Origin: Ardenticatenaceae bacterium
GTDB taxonomy: Bacteria; Chloroflexota; Anaerolineae; Promineifilales; Promineifilaceae
DNA length: 64,000 nucleotides
Direction: 5' to 3'
Assembly: GCA_020634415.1 (NCBI GenBank)
Contig: JACKBT010000011.1
Coordinates: forward strand, 56,654-120,653
Shown here: in pieces, positions 1 to 8,481 of the stretch
Position numbering within the stretch: the stretch's first letter is position 1
Layout: every line of letters begins with the position of its first letter
Translations under genes and position numbers: made by a program
Notes under the pieces: generated by a model
What the model was told of the DNA's origin: nothing
The model's database searches: none
What the model saw: the letters and a program-made list of their open reading frames with translations, nothing else

Positions 1-36
1 TCTGCGATTTAGCTCTTCAATTTAGGTGTTTTTATT

Positions 37-1587
37 ATGGATCTCTCTACACAATCTGAGTCTTATTTTGGCTGGCAGAAGCTCTTACGGATGGGGCAGG
101 CTGTTGTTTGGTTTGCCCAAAGGCGTGTGGATTGGCTGGCGGTGGGGGCGTTTGTTTTGCCTCTGTTTGTGTATCTGCTGACGCTGGCGCCGACGATCTA
201 TAATTTGGATAGTGCGGAGTTGACAACGGCCGTTGCCAGCAACGGCATCATTCGGGCCACCGGCTACCCCCTTTACCTGGCTCTGGGCCGCATCTGGATC
301 AACCTGGTGCCGGTGGGGGATATGGGCTATCGGCTGAATCTGTTATCGGCCGTTTGTGGAGCCAGCACCATTTTGTTGGCCGAGTACATTTTGCGCCGTT
401 TGCGCGTGACTGTGTGGGCGCGGGTGGGGGCGTTGGGGCTGTTAACGGCCGTTCCCTATTTCTGGGCCTTATCGCTCATCGCCGAAGTCTACACCCTGCA
501 CACCGCCCTCATGGCCGGTGTCATCCTCACCCTGCTGCGCTGGGGCGAAGCGCCCAGCCTGCGGCGGCTGGTGTGGCCTGTTTTTTTGATGGCTTTGAGC
601 ATGGGCAACCATGCGGCTACCGTTTTGTTAGTGCCTGGTTGTGTGTGGTATGTGCTGGTGGTGGCGCCGGGGAGTGTGAAACGGCCGTCTACCTGGCTCA
701 CCATCACCCTGGGGCTGGTGGCCGGAGCCGCCATCTTCCTCTACCTGCCCTGGCAGTACAGCCACAACCCAGCCTTCAACTATGCGGGTGAATATGATGC
801 CGCAGGCACTTTTCACTCCGTCAACTTAAAAACCGTAGATGGTGTTCTCTGGCTCATCACCGGGCGCACCTTTGCCGGGCAGATGTTTGGCTACAAGCTA
901 AATGAGTTATGGCCTGAATTTGCCAATTACGGCGTACAGTTGTGGCAATCCTTCTTCGCCATCGGCGTGGGGCCGGGTTTGTTGGGCGCATTTGTGGCTT
1001 TGCGGCGCGATTGGCGCAGCGGCGGTATGCTGCTCCTCATCTTTTTAGCCAACGCCCTCTTCTATATTAACTATCGTGTGGTAGACAAAAACACCATGTT
1101 TCTCCCCACCTATTTGGTGTGGGCCGTCTGGTTGGGTTTGGGCTACCACACGCTGCTGCAATGGATTCAGCCGCAAGGGTTGAATCCGACTGTCACTGGC
1201 TCACGGCAACGGCCGTATCGGTTGTTGGTAACAGTCATGTTAGGCGCTGTCTTGCTGGCGGCCGGTTGGAACTGGCGGTTGGTAGACCTGTCTGACGACT
1301 GGAGCACCCGCGAGCAGAGTGAAGAAATACTGAGCCTGGTAGAACCCAATGCCATTATTTTTGGCTGGTGGGAAACCATCCCAGGCATCCAATACCTACA
1401 ACTGGTCGAAGGGCAGCGACCAGATGTACTGGCCATCAGCCGTTTTCTTATAAATGGCGAAAATATGATGGCCCTCATCGAAAAGGAAGCGGGTCATCGT
1501 CCCATTTACATCAATAACCCCCCCTTGTACTTCCTACAAACGATGCGCGTTGAGAAAGTGGGCCCGCTTTATCAATTGCAACCCTAA
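37..1587 (+). CDS. DUF2723-family membrane glycosyltransferase-like protein
   Basis: A 516-residue polytopic membrane protein. The N-terminal third carries the DUF2723 (TMEM260/protein O-mannosyltransferase-like) signature: a first hydrophobic helix at about residues 35-53, then APTIYNLDSAELT and a GYPLY segment, where the Asp/Glu pair sits in the first luminal loop as in GT-C transferases. About ten further hydrophobic segments follow, and the tail after about residue 430 is soluble. By family it would transfer a sugar from a polyprenyl-phosphate donor outside the membrane; the substrate is not visible. An in-frame stop lies 27 bases upstream of the ATG, so the start is bounded. It leads a same-strand run of membrane glycosylation genes ending in a UbiA enzyme at 5418. 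Confidence 0.8.
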   Translation: MDLSTQSESYFGWQKLLRMGQAVVWFAQRRVDWLAVGAFVLPLFVYLLTLAPTIYNLDSAELTTAVASNGIIRATGYPLYLALGRIWINLVPVGDMGYRLNLLSAVCGASTILLAEYILRRLRVTVWARVGALGLLTAVPYFWALSLIAEVYTLHTALMAGVILTLLRWGEAPSLRRLVWPVFLMALSMGNHAATVLLVPGCVWYVLVVAPGSVKRPSTWLTITLGLVAGAAIFLYLPWQYSHNPAFNYAGEYDAAGTFHSVNLKTVDGVLWLITGRTFAGQMFGYKLNELWPEFANYGVQLWQSFFAIGVGPGLLGAFVALRRDWRSGGMLLLIFLANALFYINYRVVDKNTMFLPTYLVWAVWLGLGYHTLLQWIQPQGLNPTVTGSRQRPYRLLVTVMLGAVLLAAGWNWRLVDLSDDWSTREQSEEILSLVEPNAIIFGWWETIPGIQYLQLVEGQRPDVLAISRFLINGENMMALIEKEAGHRPIYINNPPLYFLQTMRVEKVGPLYQLQP

Positions 1588-1613
1588 ACATTCATTACAT
1601 AAGGAGATAGTTT

Positions 1614-2093
1614 ATGAAAACGAATCGAGAAATATTGTCCCGAGTGCTTATTGCTGCGCTCATTCTGATGTCGGGATTGGCCCTAATCCCCTACATTGAG
1701 CTGCCGCAGACGGCTTTAGGCTGGGAACAGTTTGCCGGAATCTATGCGCCAGAGTTGACTGTTGATCCGGAAATCGGCCGTCCGGCCAGCACCTTTACGG
1801 CAACGGGCAGCAACTATCCGCCCAACAGCCCGGCCAACGTCTATGTAGATGGTAACTTTTTGGGCACAGTGATGACAGATGGGAATGGTAGAGCTACCTT
1901 CTACATCTCCACACTGGGTTCGCAGGCCAGCATCTACAATGTAACCATGGAAGTGGATGCCAATGCTTCGGCAACTGACAACTTTGAACTGGTGAATGAT
2001 GGACCATTCATTCCTGGGCCAACAGTTTCGGATGGGCCGACTTTCTATCTGAATGAGGTGTTCTTTAACTTCCTGCCCTTTATATCGAACTAA
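1614..2093 (+). CDS. small secreted Ig-like protein with C-terminal FLPF tail
   Basis: A 159-residue exported protein of unknown function. A strong ribosome site (aaggagat) lies six bases before the ATG. Residues 8-28 form a signal or anchor helix. Residues 45-125 look like a single beta-sandwich of the IPT/Ig-like kind (ELTVDPEIGRPASTFTATGS, then YVDGNFLGTV and DGNGRATFYI). The last residues, FNFLPFISN, resemble the short aromatic-leucine-proline endings of three other secreted proteins in this window. It sits between two membrane glycosyltransferase genes, so it could be a surface partner or substrate, but that is inference. Confidence 0.65.
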   Translation: MKTNREILSRVLIAALILMSGLALIPYIELPQTALGWEQFAGIYAPELTVDPEIGRPASTFTATGSNYPPNSPANVYVDGNFLGTVMTDGNGRATFYISTLGSQASIYNVTMEVDANASATDNFELVNDGPFIPGPTVSDGPTFYLNEVFFNFLPFISN

Positions 2094-2163
2094 CGAGATG
2101 GCATAGATAGGTGGCAAGGACTGTTTGGCCTTGCCATCTATCATCCACATGGGAGAAAAGCTT

Positions 2164-3384
2164 ATGGCAATTGAAGTAAGCTCCCCACGACAAGAGGTGG
2201 TGACAAAGGTGAATTGGCGAGCGCGGTTACAGGCACTGCGCTGGGTGTGGCTGCCCACAGTGGCCTTCGTGGTAACGCGGCTGGGTGTGGTGCTGGCTAT
2301 TTATCTGGGCGCGGTTCTGATTACGGAATCCTCTTCCCCGCCTCCTTACCACTTGCGGCCGCCTGACAATATCTTTGTAGATGCTTTGGGCAGCCGGTGG
2401 GATACGGGTTTTTATGTGAGCATTGTGGAGGAGGGCTATATTTTGCATGATGTGCCTTTGCCCAATGCGGCGTTTTTTCCGCTGCTGCCCTTATTGATGA
2501 AAGCGGTGCTGCCTCTGGCTGGGGATGAATTGGTGGCGGGCATGGTGGTGAGTAATGTGGCCCTATGGCTGGCGGTGATTTTGTTTTACTGTCTGGTGCA
2601 GATGTCGTGGGGGGCGAAGGTGGCGGATCGGGCGGTGTGGTATATGCTGATTTTCCCGATGGCTTTTTTTGGATCGGCCGTTTACACCGAATCCCTCTTT
2701 CTCCTCACCGCTATCGGGGCACTGTATTTTGCGCGGCGCGGTTACTGGGAGAGCGCGGCCTTGATGGGCATTGCGGCCACGTTGACGCGCTTTGTGGGCC
2801 TGATTGTGGCCCCGATGCTGCTGCTGGAGTGGTGGATGCAATGGCGGGCGGCCAAAGATGAGGGGGGAAAACGGCCGTCTCTCCTGGCCCTGCTGGCTCC
2901 CCTGGCTACCCCCTTGGGTACGGGCGCATTCATGTTCTACCTGTGGCGCAAATTCGGCAACCCGCTGGCCTTCATGGATGCCTCCTCGGCCTGGGGGCGC
3001 GTGCCGCAAAACCCGCTGGTGACTATTGGCGAACTGTTTCATGCTCCGGCAGGCGGCTGGTGGCCGGCCCTCATGGCGGGGCAGATTCATCTGGATAACT
3101 GGATTGATTTCAGCTTTGTGCTGGTCTTCCTTATTTTGGGGCTGGTGCTGCTGTACGAGCGGCGTTGGAGCGAAGGCGTGTTTGTCCTGCTGGGGGTCAT
3201 CATCCCCTTTAGCTCTGGTTTGCTGATGAGCCAGCGGCGTTATATGTGGGTGCTGTTTCCGGTGTTTATTTTGCTGGCACGGTGGGGGGAGCGTCCCTGG
3301 GTGGATAAGCTGGTGACGGCCGTTTCGCTGGTTGGTCTGGCTATTTTTACGGCCCTGTTTGCCAATGGCTATTGGGTGGCGTAG
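2164..3384 (+). CDS. PIG-V-like mannosyltransferase (GT-C membrane enzyme)
   Basis: A polytopic protein of about 406 residues from the ATG at 2164, chosen because gggagaaaag lies just upstream; the frame stays open to a TTG at 2125. The early motif DALGSRWDTGFYVSIVEEGY, the FFPLLPLL segment and a block with YTESLFLL and ARRGYWESA match PIG-V-family mannosyltransferases, which move mannose from a polyprenyl/dolichyl phosphate donor. About nine membrane segments are apparent. The acceptor cannot be told from sequence. It is followed after 94 bases by a flippase-like gene on the same strand, with an imperfect inverted repeat between them. Confidence 0.75.
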   Translation: MAIEVSSPRQEVVTKVNWRARLQALRWVWLPTVAFVVTRLGVVLAIYLGAVLITESSSPPPYHLRPPDNIFVDALGSRWDTGFYVSIVEEGYILHDVPLPNAAFFPLLPLLMKAVLPLAGDELVAGMVVSNVALWLAVILFYCLVQMSWGAKVADRAVWYMLIFPMAFFGSAVYTESLFLLTAIGALYFARRGYWESAALMGIAATLTRFVGLIVAPMLLLEWWMQWRAAKDEGGKRPSLLALLAPLATPLGTGAFMFYLWRKFGNPLAFMDASSAWGRVPQNPLVTIGELFHAPAGGWWPALMAGQIHLDNWIDFSFVLVFLILGLVLLYERRWSEGVFVLLGVIIPFSSGLLMSQRRYMWVLFPVFILLARWGERPWVDKLVTAVSLVGLAIFTALFANGYWVA

Positions 3385-3402
3385 GGTGGTTTGATGCTGT
3401 AA

Positions 3403-3452
3403 GGGCGTACCCTTGTGGTCGCCCCAAGAGGGCGGGTACAAGGCCACGCCCC
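3403..3452. repeat. imperfect inverted repeat between two membrane genes
   Basis: Arm 3403-3425 (gggcgtacccttgtggtcgcc) and arm 3430-3452 (gggcgggtacaaggccacgccc) are near reverse complements with a short loop. No T-run follows, so it is not a classic terminator. It belongs to the set of mirrored-word junction elements described in the findings. Confidence 0.6.
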
Positions 3453-3478
3453 TACCCCAATTTGTCTGGGAGAAGCGT

Positions 3479-4459
3479 ATGAAAACAAATAAACAGATAC
3501 AGCTTTTGGTTGGGATTGTGGTGAGTGTGGTTTGTGTAACGGCCGTTTTCTGGCTCATTGATCCGGCAGAGGTGGTGGTGGCTTTGCAAGAGGCTAACTT
3601 TGCCTATTTGGGGCTGACAGGGCTGTATATTGTGGTTTACATGGGGCTGCGGGCCTTGCGCTGGCGCTATTTGCTGCAAGACAGGGTGGGGATACGGCCG
3701 TTATTCCATGTGCAAAACATGGGGGCCATGCTGACGCAGCTGCTGCCCTTGCGCCTGGGCGATGTGGCGCGGGCGGTGATGGTGGGCCAGATGCCGCGCC
3801 TGACGGTGGCGCAGGGTATGTCTACGATGATGGTGGAGCGGGTGTTGGACATGCTGCTGATTGTGCTGCTGCTGCCCCTGACGCTGAGTGAGGCGCAAAC
3901 GCTGCCCACCTGGATGCAGCAGGGGGCAAAAGTTTCCAGCCTTCTGGCGGGGGTTGTGTTGGTGGTGCTGATGATTCTGGTGCGGCGTTGGGCGGGGGTG
4001 CGAGGGTGGCTGGTAACGGCCGTTCCCCGCAGCCAAAAATTCCTGCCCCAGGCTGATAATCTGATGAGCGGTTTGAACGCCCTGGCCCACTGGCGCAGTG
4101 CCTTCTTCCTCTTCATCCTCACTGTCTTCACCTGGCTGCCTGTGGTGCTGGCCTACTCCAGCGCCCTCATCGCCGTGAATTTGCCGCCGGATTTGAATAT
4201 AGCGGCTTTTGTGATGTGCGCGGGGGCCTTGAGCGTGGCCGCGCCATCTTCACCAGGGCAGATTGGTGTGTTTCATGTGGGGGTGACATCGGCGTTGGCT
4301 TTGTGGGGGCAGCCGGAGGCGGCGGCTTTGAGCCTGGCAATTTTGTATCACGCCGCCAATTTTGTGGTGATGGTTTTATTGGGTGTTGTGGGCTTCTTAG
4401 CCACACAGGTTAGCTGGAGCCGTTTTGTGGCTCTGCGTTCACAGGAGATGCCGGCATGA
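3479..4459 (+). CDS. UPF0104 / LPG-synthase-TM family membrane protein (flippase-like)
   Basis: About 326 residues from the ATG at 3479, which has gggagaag six bases upstream; a TTG at 3413 would only add residues read from the inverted repeat. Eight or so hydrophobic segments are present, with the family hallmarks LRALRWRYLL, MLTQLLPLRLGDVARAVMVG and, near the C-terminus, APSSPGQIGVFHVG. These belong to the lysylphosphatidylglycerol synthetase transmembrane region family (UPF0104), whose members include the aminoacyl-lipid flippase half of MprF. The soluble synthase domain is absent. Transport of a lipid or polyprenyl intermediate for the neighbouring glycosyltransferases is plausible. A paralogue lies at 29430-30470. 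Confidence 0.75.
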   Translation: MKTNKQIQLLVGIVVSVVCVTAVFWLIDPAEVVVALQEANFAYLGLTGLYIVVYMGLRALRWRYLLQDRVGIRPLFHVQNMGAMLTQLLPLRLGDVARAVMVGQMPRLTVAQGMSTMMVERVLDMLLIVLLLPLTLSEAQTLPTWMQQGAKVSSLLAGVVLVVLMILVRRWAGVRGWLVTAVPRSQKFLPQADNLMSGLNALAHWRSAFFLFILTVFTWLPVVLAYSSALIAVNLPPDLNIAAFVMCAGALSVAAPSSPGQIGVFHVGVTSALALWGQPEAAALSLAILYHAANFVVMVLLGVVGFLATQVSWSRFVALRSQEMPA

Positions 4460-5418
4460 TGAATGAGTTGAAGAGCGGCGGATGGCAGGCAGTGGGTGGC
4501 AGATGGCAGGTGGCGGGTGGTTATGTTCAGCAGAATGTGGTGGGATTGCTGAAGACGATGCGGCCGCGCCAGTGGGTGAAGAATGGTTTTGTTTTTGCCG
4601 CGCTGCTGTTTGATGGCAAGCTGCGGCTGACAGAGTTAGCCAGTGTAGAACGGGCGTTGATTGCTTTTATTTTGTTTTGTCTTATTTCGAGTGCTGTCTA
4701 CATTATGAATGATTTGATGGACATTGAGAGTGACCGCCAGCACCCACGCAAACGGGAACGGCCGTTAGCCTCGGGCCGTCTCCATCCCCAAGTGGCGCGG
4801 GTGGGGTTTGTGGTCTTCGCCATCGGCAGTGTCGGCGTCAGCTTTTGGCTGGATGGCTTGTGGCAGACCCAACTTAGCTGGATTTTGCTGGCCTATCTGG
4901 TGGCGCAGGTGGCCTATACCTTCTATTTTAAGCATCAGGTGCTGCTGGATGTCTCCTTTATTGCGGCTGGGTTTGTGCTGCGTGTGGCGGCGGGTGTGGC
5001 GGTGATTCAGGTGGCCCGGTTTTCGCCCTGGCTGTATGTTTGCACGGGGCTGCTGGCCTTGTTTATGGCTTTGGGTAAGCGGCGGCATGAACTGGTGTTG
5101 CTGGGTAAGGGGGCTGGCAGTCATCGTGCCATTTTGCAGGAGTATACGCTGGATTTGATTGACCGGTTGATGGGGATTGTGACGACGGGGGCCTTAGTGG
5201 CTTACAGCCTTTATACTTTTATGGCTGAGGGGCTGCCGTCTAATCACACGATGATGTTGACGATTCCCTTTGTGTTGTATGGCCTGTTTCGCTGGCTTTA
5301 TCTGATTCATGTGCAGCAGGAGGGGGGGGCGCCGGAGGAGTTGGTGCTGCGGGATCGGCCGTTGCAGCTTGATCTGTTTCTTTGGTTGATAACCGTTTTT
5401 GGGGTGTTGTATCTGTGA
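4456..5418 (+). CDS. decaprenyl-phosphate phosphoribosyltransferase-like UbiA enzyme, copy 1
   Basis: 320 residues. The start overlaps the previous stop (ATGATGA), with aggag nine bases upstream. The MRPRQWVKN motif, NDLMDIESDRQHPRKRERPLASG (first Asp-rich site) and the KRRHELVLLG region match the UbiA subgroup that joins polyprenyl phosphate to phosphoribosyl pyrophosphate (DPPR synthase, UbiA of arabinan donor synthesis). Residues about 8-22 (GGWQAVGGRWQVAGG) come from a short-word DNA repeat and are absent in the paralogue at 41547-42419, which otherwise aligns throughout. The product would be a lipid-linked pentose used by the upstream GT-C enzymes; this link is inferred. Confidence 0.8.
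   Translation: MMNELKSGGWQAVGGRWQVAGGYVQQNVVGLLKTMRPRQWVKNGFVFAALLFDGKLRLTELASVERALIAFILFCLISSAVYIMNDLMDIESDRQHPRKRERPLASGRLHPQVARVGFVVFAIGSVGVSFWLDGLWQTQLSWILLAYLVAQVAYTFYFKHQVLLDVSFIAAGFVLRVAAGVAVIQVARFSPWLYVCTGLLALFMALGKRRHELVLLGKGAGSHRAILQEYTLDLIDRLMGIVTTGALVAYSLYTFMAEGLPSNHTMMLTIPFVLYGLFRWLYLIHVQQEGGAPEELVLRDRPLQLDLFLWLITVFGVLYL
4480..4522. repeat. short-word G-rich repeat inside a UbiA gene
   Basis: Tandem variants of ggtggcagatggcag read in frame as the Gly/Trp-rich N-terminal extension of UbiA copy 1. A similar ggcaggcggcaag word recurs at 12670-12703. It is a one-armed member of the word-repeat class. Confidence 0.6.
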
Positions 5419-5440
5419 TGTTTGGGGCTATCTTTTTATT

Positions 5441-5479
5441 AAACGGCCGTTCCGTTTGGGGGAACGGCCGTTTTCTATC
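5441..5479. terminator. bidirectional terminator made of two ACGGCCGT palindromes
   Basis: Perfect 13-bp stem: 5441-5453 (aaacggccgttcc) pairs with 5461-5473 (ggaacggccgttt), loop gtttggg. Upstream there is tttttatt and downstream ttttctat, so both strands have a T-rich exit. It sits between the convergent UbiA (+) and cytochrome c (-) genes. Each arm contains one copy of the genome-wide palindrome. Confidence 0.8.
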
Positions 5480-5494
5480 TAGCCACATTTCGCT

Positions 5495-5950
5495 TTAATT
5501 TTCTGCCGACAGTGTCATGAGATAGCTGACTAAATTGGTTATTTCTTCATCTGTTAAGTCAGTGCTGTAAGTTGGGGGCATCAGACCTTCAGGAAATCCT
5601 TGCACGATGTAATGATTGGGTTGAGTGATGGATAAATAGATGTAGTTAGCAGCAAGGACACCGGGAATGCGGTTTTCGGCCGTTTCTACCAGATTGTAAA
5701 GAGATGGCCCCACCAACACCTGCCCCGCTTCCAATGAATGGCAAGTAATACAACCAGCCCCACTTCCTAAAACAAGCTGGTCAAAAAGGGCCTTGCCCGC
5801 TGTGGGGTCGCCCGTTTCGTAGGCACAGAAGGCCTCTGGGCTGAAGGGGTCAAGGTCGCGGGCATCTACTGCCGGGGATTCGGCGGTTGTGCATGATACT
5901 GCCAGCCCGCCCAGTACCACTATAGAAAGGAAGGTCAGATGTCGTATCAT
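5495..5950 (-). CDS. lipoprotein monoheme cytochrome c
   Basis: 151 residues. The N-terminus is a lipoprotein signal with lipobox LAVSC at about residues 16-20. One heme-binding motif, CITCH (in GSGAGCITCHSLEAG), is followed by a VGPSLYNLV segment and a C-terminal LMPPTYSTDLTDEEITNLVSYL region that supplies the Met ligand. This is a class I cytochrome c, anchored outside the membrane. Its ATG overlaps the stop of the SCO1 gene (ATGA), so it is the last cistron of a three-gene operon with SCO1- and DsbA-like proteins. It may shuttle electrons to an oxidase or to the multiheme cluster that lies divergently at 7902. Confidence 0.88.
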   Translation of the reverse strand: MIRHLTFLSIVVLGGLAVSCTTAESPAVDARDLDPFSPEAFCAYETGDPTAGKALFDQLVLGSGAGCITCHSLEAGQVLVGPSLYNLVETAENRIPGVLAANYIYLSITQPNHYIVQGFPEGLMPPTYSTDLTDEEITNLVSYLMTLSAEN

Positions 5951-6540
5951 GATTCTTGCTCTATCAGGTAGTGGAGATCGTCCAGGATGAGATCGGCCGT
6001 TACTTCATGGGGATAGGCGACGATGGCATTCGATTCCCGATCCAGCAAATAGACTCGCGCTGTATGGTCAACCAGGTAGTTACCTTCTCCACTACCTTCG
6101 TGCCTCTCATAATAAAGGCCAAACGGCGCACCTACTTCGTCAATCATATCTTTTTCGCCAGATAGGCCTACAAAGGAACTGTCAAAGTACCCCATATATT
6201 CGGCCAGCCTCTCCGGTGTATCCCGCTCGGGATCAACCGTAATCATGACCACTGCTATTTCATCTCCAGCTTCACCCAAGTCGGCTTTAACTCGTTTGAG
6301 TACAGACAAAGTGGCCGGACAAATATCTGGGCAAAAGGTGTAACCAAAATAAACAAAGGTATATTGACCTTGAAAATCCTGCAAACTCACTGGCCCGCTG
6401 GCTGATTGCAAAACGGTGTGCGGGGAGGGCTGTGGTGCTGATAGTCGTGTACCAGCAAATTCATGTGGCGGCTGGCAGCTTGCCAGCAAGACCAGTGTAA
6501 TCAACAGGCCAATGAGTTTAATTTTTTTCACTTCTTTCAT
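5947..6540 (-). CDS. SCO1/SenC-family copper/thiol protein
   Basis: 197 residues with lipobox LLASC near residue 22. The thioredoxin-like fold shows the SCO motif FCPDICP (CxxxC copper ligands) after FVYFGYT, a VDPERDTPERL strand and the distal DHTARVYLLD histidine. SCO proteins deliver copper to, or keep reduced the CuA site of, cytochrome oxidase and also act as thiol reductants. Translation is coupled on both sides: the ATG overlaps the DsbA-like stop, with ggagg seven bases upstream, and the stop overlaps the cytochrome c start. No oxidase subunit is in the window. Confidence 0.9.
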   Translation of the reverse strand: MKEVKKIKLIGLLITLVLLASCQPPHEFAGTRLSAPQPSPHTVLQSASGPVSLQDFQGQYTFVYFGYTFCPDICPATLSVLKRVKADLGEAGDEIAVVMITVDPERDTPERLAEYMGYFDSSFVGLSGEKDMIDEVGAPFGLYYERHEGSGEGNYLVDHTARVYLLDRESNAIVAYPHEVTADLILDDLHYLIEQES

Positions 6541-7223
6541 TCAGTTACCTCCAGGTTTAGTGCTCGCTCAATCTGTTGTTGGAAATCGGTGAAGGGGCGG
6601 GCGCCGCTGATGACACGGCCGTTTATAAAGAAGGTAGGGGTGCTGGAAACACGCTGACGGCGGGCGACTTCGATGTTTTGTTGAATGGTTTTGTTATAAC
6701 GGCCGTCATCCACACACGCCGTAAACGCCTCCATATCCAGCCCCACGGCTTCTGCTGCCCGCAGCAGGCCCGCACGTTCCCGCGCATCGGCCGTTTCAAA
6801 CTGATCAAACAGAGCATCCACATACGTGGCATACGCATTCTGTTCTTGGGCACACAAACTCGCATTTGTAGCTGGAATTGTTTGAGCACTCAGGGCATAG
6901 GGATAATAGACAAATTGCACCTGCCCCGTCTGCACATATAGTTGATCGAGTAAGGGCGATGTTTGTTCATGGAAATCACGGCAGTGAGGACAGCCAAAAT
7001 CTAGCACTTCAATCATTTTCACTGGCGCATCAGCCGCTCCTACCGAAACACAGACCGCTTCATCCTGATCACACCGCTCCTCCAGCGTAATTACCTGTTG
7101 GGGCTGCATGTTCAGCAGCAGCAGAGCAAACAAGCCCACCACCCCCACAACCCCAACCCCAATTATAATGAACCAATTGGTCTGCCTTGACTGGTTTTTT
7201 TGCTTTTGATTCTTTTTCGACAT
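6537..7223 (-). CDS. DsbA-family thiol oxidoreductase, membrane-anchored
   Basis: About 228 residues from the ATG at 7223, preferred over 7238 because gagg lies nine bases before it. A single N-terminal transmembrane helix (WFIIIGVGVVGVVGLFALLLL) follows a Lys/Gln-rich start. The thioredoxin_4 domain has the active site FGCPHCRDFHE and a cis-Pro loop near SSTPTFFINGRVISGA. It would work outside the membrane on protein disulfides, for example reducing or isomerising apocytochrome CxxCH cysteines. It is the first gene of the operon with SCO1 and cytochrome c, consistent with a cytochrome-maturation role. Confidence 0.88.
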   Translation of the reverse strand: MSKKNQKQKNQSRQTNWFIIIGVGVVGVVGLFALLLLNMQPQQVITLEERCDQDEAVCVSVGAADAPVKMIEVLDFGCPHCRDFHEQTSPLLDQLYVQTGQVQFVYYPYALSAQTIPATNASLCAQEQNAYATYVDALFDQFETADARERAGLLRAAEAVGLDMEAFTACVDDGRYNKTIQQNIEVARRQRVSSTPTFFINGRVISGARPFTDFQQQIERALNLEVTE

Positions 7224-7383
7224 CTTGTTAAACCTCATTTGCCTGGCCTAGCCACCGTGCCCAAACATCCAATTGCCCACGGGGCGGGGTGAGGGGCAAC
7301 TGTGGCAGGAACAGCATAAAGGCAAAGCGATAGGGAGCTTTGCCCGCTTGATGAATCTGTTTTCTGACCTTTAGAGGATGAGG

Positions 7384-7698
7384 TTATGCCAAACGTGGCG
7401 GGGGAATAATGGGCTTGAGATTACATGCGGCACAGTGGCGGGCCAGCCAATTGCCAACAGTGCCTATCAAATGCAACGGCTCCCAGTGCATCAACTGGGG
7501 CTTCAAAAAATCGGCCATGACATGGCTCGCTGTCCCCATCCAGGTATAGGCTGTGGTGACGGAGCAGGGGCCAAGCACGATTTCTACGGCTTTATAACTG
7601 TGGCAAGTGCCAAGCGCAGTTGTCGGTGCAACTGTAAAGACAATCAATATCAAAGCCGCCAAATACAATCTTGCCATCAGTAAAAACCTAAATCTCAC
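7384..7698 (-). CDS. small exported hypothetical protein
   Basis: Up to 104 residues, GTG start at 7698 or ATG at 7677. The N-terminus (LLMARLYLAALILIVFTVAP) is a good signal peptide or anchor. The remainder holds five Cys, among them CHS and CAAC, but no CxxCH motif. I do not recognise the family. The same-strand position upstream of the DsbA-like gene, with about 160 bases between, and its divergence from the b-type cytochrome gene make an envelope redox role possible. An opposite-strand frame of similar length exists; the signal peptide favours this one. Confidence 0.45.
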   Translation of the reverse strand: MRFRFLLMARLYLAALILIVFTVAPTTALGTCHSYKAVEIVLGPCSVTTAYTWMGTASHVMADFLKPQLMHWEPLHLIGTVGNWLARHCAACNLKPIIPPPRLA

Positions 7699-7901
7699 GG
7701 TGGCAGTTTATCTCTTTTTTAAGGCTGAACAATTCGGTTTACCAATTATTAATTTGCACCTTTCCTAATCTGTTATCTGTTTGTGTACTAATTCTGGCTA
7801 AAGTGTAGATCAGTCCTTGTTTGTTCAATTCCAAACAGAGCCGTTACTTTTTCGGCCGTTTAGACACTTATACTTAGCATGGAACAAACATTGGAGCATA
7901 C

Positions 7902-8405
7902 ATGAGCGGCAGACAGCGCACCTACGAGCTTGAATATTCCTTCTTCGCCATCATCATTTTGAGTGGTGTTTATATTGCCTATGAAATTTTGAGTGAACCG
8001 CGTGGCGGGCATCCGTTTGGGCATTGGCTGGGCATTGTGGGCGCACTATTGATGGTGATGACGGAGACGTTGTACAGTTTGCGTAAGCGGACACGGTTGT
8101 TTAACCGGGCTGGGCCAGTGCGCTGGTGGTTGTCTTTTCACATTTTTACGGGGCTGGTGGGGCCGTTTTTGGTGCTGATGCACACGGGTTTGCAGTTTCG
8201 GGGGTTAGCGGGGGTGACGATGGGGTTAACGGCCGTTGTCGTCCTCAGTGGGTTTATCGGCCGTTATCTCTACACACGCCAAGAAAGCCTGCGCCGCTGG
8301 TTCCGCCTGTGGCACACCGTCCACATCCCCATTGGCCTCACCTTGTTCATTTCAATGACCATTCACATTTTGGCAACTGTTTATTTTAGAGCTGGTATTT
8401 TTTAA
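7902..8405 (+). CDS. b-type cytochrome-like membrane protein
   Basis: 167 residues with about five hydrophobic segments. Candidate heme ligands are His in HIFTGLVGPFLVLMHTG and in RLWHTVHIPIGLTLFISMTIHI, so paired histidines fall on helices two and four as in ferric-reductase-like or DUF4405-type cytochrome b domains. It would take electrons across or out of the membrane quinone pool. It is the first gene of a same-strand group with a 9-heme cytochrome, a ferredoxin, an FAD oxidoreductase and a 22-heme cytochrome, and is the only obvious membrane anchor of that set. The exact family is uncertain. Confidence 0.7.
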   Translation: MSGRQRTYELEYSFFAIIILSGVYIAYEILSEPRGGHPFGHWLGIVGALLMVMTETLYSLRKRTRLFNRAGPVRWWLSFHIFTGLVGPFLVLMHTGLQFRGLAGVTMGLTAVVVLSGFIGRYLYTRQESLRRWFRLWHTVHIPIGLTLFISMTIHILATVYFRAGIF

Positions 8406-8406
8406 T

Positions 8407-8480
8407 AGAGACTGGAGACTAGAGATTATTGACTGAGTGATTTCCAGTCTCTAATCTCTAGTCTCCAATCTCCAATTTCC
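8407..8480. repeat. mirrored-word hairpin (agactggagact type)
   Basis: Left arm agagactggagactagagatta, right arm tccagtctctaatctctagtctccaatctcc, the arms being imperfect reverse complements. It fills the whole gap between the b-type and 9-heme cytochrome genes and runs up to the ATG of the latter, leaving no Shine-Dalgarno sequence. Confidence 0.8.
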
Positions 8481-8481
8481 C

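Noticed and set aside
2563..3558. Long antisense frame (331 codons, minus strand) over the PIG-V gene
   Set aside because: It is a shadow of the real plus-strand gene: low-complexity Gln/His/Pro-rich composition, no ribosome site, no domain.
7378..7683. Plus-strand 101-codon frame opposite the small exported protein
   Set aside because: It lacks a signal peptide and any ribosome site; the minus-strand reading starts with a good signal sequence. Confidence in either is modest.
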